Shown here one piece after another: positions 38,521-48,460 of a DNA stretch of 64,000 nt. The notes under the pieces were generated by a model. It ran no database searches. It saw only the letters and a list, made by a program, of their open reading frames with translations, and was not told the origin of the DNA. Numbering within the stretch: the stretch's first letter is position 1; the number at the start of each line of letters is the position of its first letter. This DNA comes from Trogon surrucura (taxonomy: Eukaryota > Chordata > Aves > Trogoniformes > Trogonidae): assembly GCA_020746105.1 (NCBI GenBank), contig CM036617.1:178650412-178714411 (forward strand), in the 5' to 3' direction. A program made the translations under genes and the position numbers.

Positions 38521-39645
38521 GTTTTCCTGCTGCATCACGGCTTCAAGCTCCCCCTGCTTGTTGCTCATACTGCGTGCATTGGTATAGATGCATCCCAGGT
38601 GAGCTAATGATCCCAACACTTTTTTGTGTGTGTGGGTCTCATTTCCTACCAGACCCTTCCCAGATGTTTCTATGGTTTTTGAACACTTATTTCTTGTCCC
38701 AGCTGAGATGGCACAGCAAGATTCCTCATTAGCCCGCCGTCCTATGGGCCCTGATGTGCTTCCCCTGGGCTTATTCTTAACAGGTCCAGTTATCTCCCCT
38801 TCATCCTTCATAACTAATTTAAAGCTGTATCAATGAGCCCTGCTAACTCCTGCCCTAAAATTCTTTTTCCCCTCTGGGACACGTGCATCCCATCTGCTGC
38901 CTGCAGGCCAGGTGCCTCATATATCAGCCCATGATTGAAAAACCCAAAACCCTGCCCGTACTACAACTTTTAGAGCCATGAGTTCACCTGATGGCTCTTT
39001 CTTTTCATCTCCTCATTGGTGACTGCCACTGAAGGGATAGATGAGAAAATACTAGTGCCTCTGATCCCTTAAGCAGCCGCCGCAAGGCTCTGAAATCTCT
39101 TTTGACTGATTTTGGGTTTCTTCTAGTAACTTCATCACTACTCACCTGAAAAACTCACAGGGGCTAATAATCAGAGGGCTTTATTAAGGTGGGAAGTTTG
39201 TCCATCACATCCCTAACCCGTGCCCAGGGGAAGCCAGTAAACATCCCTGTGAAGCAGGTCAGGACGGCATATTGGGCTCTCTGCCCCCCTTAGGAGAGAG
39301 TCACCCAACACAATGACGGGTCTACTTTTCTTTTTAGGGCTAGTTCTGATGGTGAGTCTATGGTGACCCAGTCTCTTTGGCTCTTCAGGCCTGGGCGAGT
39401 CATTCTCCTCTCCATGTGCAGCGATTCCTGCAGAACGCCATACCTCTTCTGCAAAATCAATTGGGATGATGGGGGGAAACTGGGAGGGGATACACCTACT
39501 TCTCTGGGGAGGGACCTGTCTCCATTCCCCCCTGTCTCCTAGGGCATCTTTTTCAGAGTGGCAAGATGATGTGGGATCTCCTGGCTTCCGAGAAACCTGC
39601 CCCTCTCCCGGGAATGTCAGACCCTGGCTTTGCCGGTCTATTTTT
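38521..39645 (-). mobile_element. CR1 LINE, near full length: ORF1 and start of ORF2 (5' part)
   Basis: Continuation of the element at 35344-38125. The ORF2 start reads [20 protein letters not shown] (about 38527-38590), the beginning of the endonuclease domain. Upstream lies ORF1. Its SGNH/GDSL-type esterase domain is visible as RPVIVLGDSLLRG (about 39290-39330) followed by ICRPDLLHRDV, with the C-terminal catalytic block DGMHVSQRGKRIL (about 38850-38895) and the ORF1 end LAGLIDTALN (about 38822-38850). An upstream helical part reads LQKRYGVLQESLHMERRM (about 39395-39450). The ORF1 frame is broken by frame changes and stops near 39190-39230 and 38950. The 5' limit at about 39645 is where CR1-like sequence gives way to AT-rich DNA; the total, without the insert, is about 3.9 kb. 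Confidence 0.85.
38822..39450 (-). pseudogene. CR1 ORF1 remnant with GDSL/SGNH esterase motifs
   Basis: ORF1 proteins of CR1-clade LINEs carry an esterase-like (SGNH hydrolase) domain thought to act in the ribonucleoprotein. The nucleophile block GDSL (in VIVLGDSLLRG) and the Asp-His block (DGMHVSQRG) are both preserved, with the intervening PGARV region disrupted by a frame change near 39220. Between them FSSILSVAVTNEEMKRK and GFGFFNHGLIYEAPGL-like wording can be read, matching the usual order of this domain. The original start codon is not identified. It is a fossil of a LINE protein, not a host gene. Confidence 0.75.
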
Positions 39646-41251
39646 ATTTATCTATAAAAACTAATTTTATAAAAGAATCAGGTTTAATTAAAGAGATCAG
39701 AACTGCTATTCATACCATTTTTTCATCATCACCAATAGCAATATTGTCATATTATCCAATAGCAATATTGTCATATTAACAAGATTTTCAGTTAGAAGCT
39801 AGGTTTTGATTGGAAATGTAAAGGATATTTGTCTCAAAAGTGTTTGTTGAAAAATAAATTATCAGATCAGAGGGAGGCATTGCTAAATAAAAATCAGTTG
39901 TGAAATTTCCCATGTTTAATTTCTCTTTTCAGTGTGAAACTGTTTTAAGCTACTAATAAGTTTCTACCAAAGGAGAAAAAAACAGCAAATTTAGCACATC
40001 TGCAGCCTTGTATGCTACATGGGAGGAGTACTTGCGGATATATTACTACCAAAGCTGGTCCTCCATTAGCTCAGAGAAATGGACTATTGCTACTATGAAA
40101 ACAGTCTTCAGAAGAAACCAATTTTTACTGCTTGTAGTAAAATTACATACGGCTCTTATAATTACTTTTTAAAAATTATAAAATTGCCTTAGGTTTATGC
40201 ATTACTTATGACACTAATAACATTTTATTTTCTTTTTTTTTCTCTGAAAACCGCAAATTTCTGCATTTCTCTAATCCACTACGAAGGACTTATTATTTAA
40301 TTGAATTAGCTCTGTAAATACCAGCTTCTGTCACTTCAGTGAACAACACACTAAATCAAATAAGAGAAACAAAAGAATGTATCATTTTACTTGCACTATT
40401 CACACCAAGAAGAGCTTAGAATAGTTAATGGCAAGAGAGGAATTTGTATTTTCTCCTCTTTTTTTTCTATTTTGCAAGCATATGTTCTTGCTGTGTCAAC
40501 AACATTGTACAATTAAAAAAAGCTCAGGTAGTTAAAGGAAAATTAAAAAGTGTATAAACTCAAAGACTCTTTTTGTGTTTCTTTGCTTGCTTGGTTTTGT
40601 GGTTTTTTGGTGGTGGTGGTGTTTTTGAAGAAACCCTGTGCTTTTAGCAAATGCAACCTCTTATTTCTGAGGTCAAAAATTGTAAATAAATGTCACCATT
40701 TTCAATAGCAGTCACAGGTGTGCCATGATTATAAGACCGTACTTCCACATCAGGTGTCCAAAACCAAACTGTAAGAGGGAGTTCACAACATTTTAATTCA
40801 GTCCTCAACACCAAAAAAAAAACCAACCCAAAACATTTACACACACCTACGCTGTTTTTATCAGTGTAGGAGCATTTATACCGCCAGCACAAACAGGCTA
40901 GATAGCAACAGTGAATTTTCCATCAGCTGCATGAGCCAAAGGCTGACACACTATATTTCTTTAAGATGTTTTTCACAGTGACAGACATAAAGAAGAGCTA
41001 ATATTCCAAAGCCCAAGACACCCACAAAATTGATGGAGAAAAGGATAATTGCTAGGAGTATATTATCAGCAAAAATGCATTACAGCTCGAAAAGGCACAA
41101 ACATTGTCTGCGTTCAGCAGGCCACACACTAATGAGATTGCGGCTTGCAGTTGCAGTTGATAGGGGAGCAGAATTGCTCTCTAATTAGCTGTATGGACTA
41201 GGGGCCTATATTGTCTTCTCAGCACTAGCGAGTTGGGAATGCCACAATCTT
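39646..41251. other. Unique sequence after CR1 5' end
   Basis: AT-rich. Holds a 24-bp tandem duplication at 39732-39779 and a short GGT run near 40609-40621. Around 41100-41210 the sequence is less AT-rich and includes a homeodomain-type TAATTAG core; no function can be assigned from that alone. Confidence 0.5.
39732..39779. repeat. 24-bp tandem duplication, two units
   Basis: Units 39732-39755 and 39756-39779 are identical except for the last base; both begin CCAATAGCAATATTGTCATA. It lies less than 100 bases beyond the presumed 5' end of the long CR1. Confidence 0.92.
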
Positions 41252-41370
41252 CTGCAGTGAAAGGAAATGAGATGTCTTCCTTACAGCCCACAAAACCAAA
41301 ACAACGATGCAGCAGGAGCATCTCGCTCACTTCATCTGTTCATCCATGGAAAAAGGGTAGTTACATCAGC
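41252..41370 (+). repeat. Copy A of a duplicated 120-bp segment
   Basis: Begins CTGCAGTGAAAGG and contains AGCATCTCGCTCACTTCATC and TGTTCATCCATGG. It aligns along its length, in the same orientation and at roughly 80-85% identity, with 43668-43788. Flanks do not align. It is not CR1 or LTR sequence and I do not recognise it. Confidence 0.85.
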
Positions 41371-43667
41371 TTGACATTTTAACAAGCCTTGAAGTTATTG
41401 AAGGTAAGCTTTAGGTAAGTCAGATGTATATCACTGACAACAGCAATCTACTCAATAACATTTTATTAAATTTTCTTCTTGCCCCTGGTCCAAAACCTCC
41501 TTGCTAGGGGGTCATAATATATTTATATATAAGCAAAACTGCCTCCTATAGCAACATACATACAAATAAAATATTTTCAGAGTCCATAGTGTCCACTCCT
41601 ATTTCAGCCTCCTCTCTCCAAGGGCATAAAAAAATTAAAAGGACAGTTTCTATGCAACTTTATCAACAAATAATGCCAACAGTGTATACCGTCAAACCAT
41701 ATCATCCTTATATCCTGTGCCCACACTGAGGCACACTGATACTTGAACTCAGGTGGAAATTCTGATATCCCCATGCTTCTGTGCCAGCAGCAGCACCCAT
41801 CAGCAAGGGCCTGATTGAGTATTGATCTTTCTGCCTCTGATTCAAAGGGCACAGCACAACATTTATGCCAATAATATCTGGTTAAAATTACCCAAACTGG
41901 GTCCATAAATTCTTTATTCTTATACAATCTTGCTAACAGGAGGTCGTGGTTAGAACTGCATTTGATACAAACCATGGGGATGGCAGCATAAAGTATTAAT
42001 GTTGCCTGAATTTTGTCAAAAAAATCTGTATTTTAATAGTGTGTACTTTTGCCAAAATTCTGCTATTTGGTTTGAAAATTTCCTTGCTAGTTTCTGCATT
42101 AAGTGATAGAGTTGTTTACACCAATTAGAATAATTTGACATCCCATTTAGAAAAAAAATCTTGTTTATGGAAAGATCTCCATAGTATTCATATTTTGAGC
42201 ATTAATACAGAAGCTGGCACCTTTCTTGCTTTCTGCATGAAAATTTGCCCAAATTTGTTATTCAGAGTCAATGAGGTAAATTGGTTTTTGCACACTATAA
42301 ATAATTTGATACTGCTGGTAACACTCTCCAAGATCCAATTTCACTGAGTAGCCTCATATGCCTTAAGAGATCCAAACATTATACAAAAATATGCCTCTGA
42401 GCTCTCAGCCTTTCTGGACCATATCAGCCCTATCAAAACCTGTTTCGTCATGGCACCAACACAGGAGGAAATGGCACACCACCAACTCAGAAAAAGCATG
42501 CTTTGTACAAAGATTTTAGAGGTTAAAATTGACTTGCCATTGAAGTAAAGCTCTTAGGTATGTGGTGAAGAACATGAGGGAAAAAGGGTGGTACTTTTAT
42601 ATCTTATTAAGGTGCTACATATAAACTCATGAACGGTGACTGATGTTTGCAGAGGATACATGTAGGAGCTCAAAAAACCTCCCCCAAAACCAGGTACCAA
42701 GACAGGGTGGAAATTGCTGAACATGCAGTCAAGTATGAAGTGCACAGCATGTGTGCTCAGATAAACTGATTTTCACATTCCCTGGCATCATCCCATGACT
42801 ACATTGGAAGCTGGTGGAGAGTAAAGCAAGTTGTAGAAAAAAGAAAAAGTACCGTGTCACGGTTACGGGTGTTGTATTGTCTGGAGAGTTGGCTTTTATT
42901 CCTCTTTGTGCCACAAAGTTCCTGTATATTTGTAGCCGTGTAAGATAAACTAGACCCTTTGGATATGTTCACTAATTGCATGTTCCTCATTTTCTGTATG
43001 CACACCCTAAGGTCCGGTCTGCAGAAGTGCTGAGCTGGCACAGCTGCAGTGGAAGCCAACGAGGTTTATGCTCTGAATATAACAAGTCCTATATAACTTA
43101 AACATTAAGAAAAATCAGAGCCCAAGCATCTCCATTTGGACTTCTAAAATTAGTGAACACTGACCTTAGAGTCCCTCAGGTACTAATCCATAAAACATTA
43201 AAAGCAATGAAACAGAAAACCCCATCCGTTCACTAGACTATTATGAAGGTAGGTTGCAAGGGCAAATTTTAAGATGTTGTAATGATAAATATTAGATAAT
43301 AAGACACAAGAAAAGCAGTAATTTCATCCTCTGCTTTGGGTGATACAGGACATTGGGGAAAACGGTGCAACCAGGTTCTCAGAGAGCACACCCTGGTGCA
43401 TGGAAACTTCAGCAGTGAATTTCAGAGGAATTGCCAACTGTAACTGTTACCTTTGTTTGATAATGCTATTTTGACAATGGTCTTTTAATATAGGAATATA
43501 TGTGTAAACATAGGATTTTATATAAAAATTGTATGGTAACTAGAATGCTACTGGTTTACATATAACATGTAGTCCCAAAAGAGCAAATTTTGTTGGTCTC
43601 TCACCTGCAAGGTACTAAAGAGCAGCCATCTAACATCATCTTGGTTACTAAATCCATGCTTACAGCA
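41371..43667. other. Unique sequence between the duplicated segments
   Basis: No gene recognised. A 123-codon minus-strand frame at 41604-41975 has no resemblance to a known protein. No CR1 or LTR is present between the two copies. Confidence 0.5.
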
Positions 43668-43788
43668 CTGCAGTGAAAGCAAATGAGAAGTCCTCCTTAC
43701 TCCCCACATAACCAAAACAGCTCTGAGTCAGGAGCATCTCAGTCACTTCATCTGTTCATCCATGGTAAAAGGGTAAGTACAGTACAGC
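43668..43788 (+). repeat. Copy B of a duplicated 120-bp segment
   Basis: Begins CTGCAGTGAAAGC and shares with copy A the core AGCATCTC..TCACTTCATC and TGTTCATCCATGG. The copies differ by scattered substitutions and one or two small indels in the middle. No terminal inverted repeat, poly-A tail or target duplication was found. Confidence 0.85.
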
Positions 43789-45802
43789 ATTTAACATACT
43801 TAAAAACATGGCAGAAGAAGAAGAAAGCACTGCTTTCCTGTTTTATAAAATAATTATATGTCATTGAACTGCTTCACAATACCAGCTCTCCCTACAGATT
43901 TTAGAGGGATACTCCTAAGTACCCTACTTTATCCTGTGGTGAAATTGTTAAAGATGTCTCTCTAGATTTAACTATAATTACTTATTAATGGAAAAAATAA
44001 AAAAACAAAACATGATTTACATTGATATTACAGGTTGAGAATTATGTCAATCAATTTTAGGAACAATTTTGCTTGGATCAAAAATAAGCAATGGCAATTA
44101 GAATCTTTGCAAAGTCTGTAATGCAGTAAGAGCATAAAGAATTATATTCTGCTTGTATTTTAAAGAAGCAACAATAGGTATTCTTTTTCAAAGTATTAAG
44201 AATGTACTGTCGTAATATCTGATGACAAAAAAAGCCTGATGTTTAAAAATGAATGTAAAATATATTTTCTTAATGAAATCGGTCATGTATGACTTCATCG
44301 AATCCAAGAGATTAATTTCACTCCCAGGGATTATCTGAAATGAGTTTTTCAATTAACAGTCACTAGCTGAATAAACCCCTAAGGAGATCGTAGTCTATGT
44401 TACACTATACTACACAAATAAACTTGGCAAAAGCTGAAAAAGCAGCAAGACAAAGGTTCTCCTTGGTTTATCAAAGAAAACCCATTATCTGTGAAAACCT
44501 TTTATTTGGTAATTGTAATTCAAAATTGTTGTACAATCTTTTCAATAAAGATAATTATCTGTAGAACACATGGCTACTTCCTAGTACATTGATTTTTTAA
44601 AAAAATGTACAGGCTCCTCTCAAGTTTCAGTCTGAACCTGAAAATAAGGGACTTCTGTTGCCACACAAATCTCTCATAACAGCATCCATTAGCATCAAAG
44701 GCTTACGGAAGAGGATTTAAAAGAGATGGACACAACTGAACAGCTGGGGACTTGGTCTGTAGAGCCCTATAGCAAACACTGAATGTGGAGAAGACCCATA
44801 AACACATGCCCTTTCAAGCACATCCTGCCTGGGTGTAACTTCAACTCAGCTTTCTTGGAGAGCACGTCTAATGCTGAGCTACATTCCTGATCTCTGCAAG
44901 CACTGAGATCTATTCAAGTGCTTTAGCCACCCTATGACTTCTTAATATTTTTACTGTCATCTGAGCTCAGAGGTAAGTTTGTTATAAAATGAAGTCTTCC
45001 CTTTAACTAGGCATCTCCCAACTCAGATGCAAGTGGAAATGGCAGCCAGGGGAGAACTGAGAGCTGGTTGATGGGGGAGGTGTTTAGCCAGTTTTGCAGC
45101 TTCAGGGCTAGTACCACTCGGCACTTGTCTCCTTTGCAGCTCCATCTTTACCAAGTCTTAGACTTCAGTTTTAACACCCCTCAGATGGGGTGTTGGCTGG
45201 GGTGTCTTTATTGCTACCTCATATAAAAATCCTCAGCATTAGTCCTTAAATATAATCTTGAGTATGTAATCTTCTGGATTAAGTGAAAAGTACTTTTTGA
45301 AGCATTCACAAAGACCAAATATCCAGTTCCTTGTTGTCTTATGCCACCTGACCCCCTCAATGTCTGAGTTTTCTTGCCTCTCCTCATTCTTGCCTCTCCT
45401 CATTCCTCTGCATACCAGCAAGTGGACCTTTTACAACAGAGAATTTTGAAATGCTTAGAATTAGTTGTAGGGTACTTTGTAATTTCTGTGGATAATAGGG
45501 AGTATCTGGCTCAAGAGCAGGAGAAAAGCAATGTGCTATTGAAAAAAAACATAGAGAAACATCCGATTTAAAATTGCTGAGAGTTTCAAGTGTCCTTGAT
45601 CGACATTAAAGTAATTTGGAATAATTTTCATAAAAAATAACTGCCGTTTCTAAAGGCACTGGTACTGTTTCCTGAAGATTACTTAAATCCACTGAACACA
45701 CTGACTGATGAGAACACTCCTCCAAGTGGTCATAGTTATTTTGTTTGTGGAAGAGCCTTGTTTAGCTCCTATTGAAAAAATGTTTATGTTATGAACAAGA
45801 AT
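43789..45802. other. Unique sequence, no gene recognised
   Basis: AT-rich, with a 16-bp perfect tandem duplication at 45373-45404. Nothing else identified. Confidence 0.55.
45373..45404. repeat. 16-bp perfect tandem duplication
   Basis: CTTGCCTCTCCTCATT occurs twice back to back without a mismatch, suggesting a recent slippage or duplication event. Confidence 0.95.
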
Positions 45803-45864
45803 GAGTTTGGACTAGATGATTTTTTTGAGATCCCTTCCAACCCCTAACATTCTGTGATTCTGTG
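45803..45864 (+). mobile_element. CR1 LINE 3' tail only (about 62 bp)
   Basis: Matches the last 60 bases of CR1: GTTTGGACTAGATGAT, then CCCTTCCAACCCCTAACATT and two copies of ATTCTGTG. No coding part is present. It is either a very short 5'-truncated insertion or the surviving end of a deleted copy. A separate CR1 in the same orientation starts about 130 bases downstream. Confidence 0.88.
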
Positions 45865-45991
45865 TGAAAATAAAAATTCTTATTAAAAATCTGTTTGTGT
45901 AAGGGATTTGTTAGATTTCAGTAAGAGAATTTAATGGGAATATAGTGATATCTGTAATTCTACCATTAGGTGTATGTGGAACAAAATACGT

Positions 45992-46410
45992 CCACATTCC
46001 CCTTATGAGGAAAGGCTGAAGGAGCTGGATCTCTTTAGCTTGGAGAAGAGGAGGCTGAGGGGTGACCTCATCAATGTTTATAAATATGTCAAGGGGGAAT
46101 GTCAGGAGGATGGAGCCAGGCTCTTTTCAGCGGCGTCCACTGACAGGACAAGGGGCAATGGGTGGAAGCTGGAACACAGGAGGTTCCAGAAAAATATGAG
46201 GAAAAACTTTTTCACTGTGAGGGTGACTGAGCACTGGAACAGGCTGCCTAGGGAGGTTGTGGAATCTCCATCTCTTGAGACATTCAAAACCCGCCTGGAC
46301 GCGTTCCTGTGCGCTCTAGTGTAGGTGATCCTGCTCTGGCAGGGGGGTTGGACTAGATGATCTTTGAGGTCCCTTCCAACCTTTAACATTCTGTGTGATT
46401 CTGTGTGATT
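45992..46410 (+). mobile_element. Young CR1 LINE 3' end
   Basis: 5'-truncated CR1 with an unbroken reading frame to the natural ORF2 stop at 46322-46324: [83 protein letters not shown]. The tail has two ATTCTGTG units, each followed by an extra TG. It is almost identical (one substitution, at 46302) to the minus-strand copy 38126-38520. That makes both copies young and shows the subfamily was recently mobile. The encoded part lies after the RT catalytic core, so it makes no enzyme. Confidence 0.93.
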
Positions 46411-47840
46411 TGCTGCTTTTTGTATTTTTTTAAGATACAGAACTAAATATTGATTTTAAATCACAGCATTATAAATTCATTCTCATCTTTTGTCAAAAAG
46501 CAAGCATGTGCAGCAGATGACAAATTACTTGTCTATGAAAGATATGCTGAATAGGATGTGAATCAAGTGTAAAACCCAGTTCAATCTATGAATTTGTAAC
46601 GGGCAGCTACTGTTAGTATACCTAGCACTTGTAAAGTACAAGCAGTCGTAGACACAGATGTGTTTTTTCTTTTAACTGGTGTGTCTCTAAGATAAATTTG
46701 ATAATTAGTGAAAATTATTACAATTTTGATAAGCAGAATACTTAGGCACTCAGATTTTATTTAATATATCTTTAAGTTTTAAAATATTTTTAAGTTGCAT
46801 TAAGGAATTGAAGCTTAAGTATACTTAAGTTATTGCTAATTCTGGGCCCCAACATCAATCTTCAAGTTCTTAATCATGCAAGTCATGGAGAAAACCTCCT
46901 ATCAAGTTTTCCATATGCCATAAATAATTCTCTAAATGTTTCTCACTAAGTTGCAATACCTTTCATTAGCTTTCACGTTGTATATACATATATAGCAGCA
47001 TTGGGTAGCAAATGTGCTCTTTATAAATTATCATTTACCAGTCTTCAATATTTTAAATGTTTTGTTGGTGGTTTGTTTCCCTAATGTCAATTCCAATAAT
47101 TAAAAATAAATAAAAGCCACATCAAGCATGTATCCCTAGTAGATGTTCTTGCTAACCAACTCTACAAAATTTCCAGTAACTGAAACGCAGGAAATTCTCT
47201 GGCATTTCTTACAATGTGCCTGATTTCCTTCCCCTCTCAGCTTTTCAATTCTGATATACTTTCAATGAGTCCTTGTGCTGTTGCATTGTGAACTGTCTGC
47301 AGTCAAGGCGTGAGTTATGAGGTCAAAACGTTGCAGAAGGCCACCCAGTTATCAGCAAAGGGCTACATTTTCTGTGTATAAATACTGGGCTTCCCTTTGT
47401 CTTTGCTAAGCTTTGAAGCATTTTGAATTTCCATTTGCATTCTGGGATTAAACTTCAACACTTCACACTCCAAAGAAGCCAATAAATTGACAGAAATTCA
47501 TCGGTTTTTCTTTGTTAAAATTGTGATGAGCATTGATCCCCTAAATCAGCGATCATGTACATGTACGGTTGCACGTGTATATGTATATGCCTAAACATGT
47601 CATACATGTTTGTGTTCTAGTAATATGGCTTTTGTGCAACAAGTCACCAAAGATATAAATATGCCTTCCTAATTATCATCTGGAAATCTGAACAGTCACC
47701 TAAGACTATGTGACTTTCTAATCCTTTAAGCAGTGACACATTTTCACACCCTATCCTGACAGCAAGAGGTTTCAAAGCACTTGCTACAATTACTAGTTCA
47801 TGAGTTAACGCAAACGAAACCTTTTCTACATAACTGTGGG

Positions 47841-47859
47841 AAAAAAAAAAAAAAAAAAA
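47841..47859. repeat. Poly-A tract (19 A)
   Basis: Uninterrupted run of 19 A with no recognisable retroposed sequence before it. Confidence 0.93.
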
Positions 47860-48360
47860 GAAAGCTTCCCCGGATACCACTATTAAAATGAGCTGAATTT
47901 GCTGTAATTGCTTCTCTTCTCAAGCAATCCTCCCACCCTTTGTGGCACCAGGGAACAACTCCTTCAGAAATCCTTTCTGTCGATGCTGCTCGCTGTGCAC
48001 CCCCAAAAACTGACGGGGAGGTACAAGGCGACACAAGAGATGGAAATTGTATATTTGTACATTTCTAAATTGTATATTTGAGCTCTCAGTTTATTTGAGA
48101 TGTGTGAAAATGGTTTACTTATGATATATCTCCCAAGGTATACATTTATTGAGGAAGCAGGTGTAAACACAGAAAAAATATCGCAGCTGAAGTGAGAATC
48201 AGCAAGAGTAAGAGCTGCCAAGAACAGCCAGACGGGCTTCATGGGGAAGAAAGTTTTTGCTCCCACAGAAAACTGGACTGAATTCGCTAAATCTCAAAAA
48301 GGCACAAACTAAACTGAAAATAAGTTTGGAAGCTGAATCCTAGGACAACAAAATGACCAA

Positions 48361-48460
48361 GATTTTTGGGTTTGGTTTTTTTTGTTGTTTTCGTGGTTTT
48401 TTTTGTTGTTGGTAGTGGTGGTGGGTTTGTTTTTTGTTTTTGTGGGGTTTTTTTTATTTC
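48361..48460. repeat. T/G low-complexity tract
   Basis: About 100 bases composed almost wholly of T runs separated by G and GTT/GGT steps. It is low complexity with no clean repeat unit. Confidence 0.9.

Noticed and set aside
47370-47480. TATAAATA followed by possible transcription start
   Set aside because: No open frame, RNA gene or repeat promoter follows; TATA-like words are frequent in AT-rich DNA.
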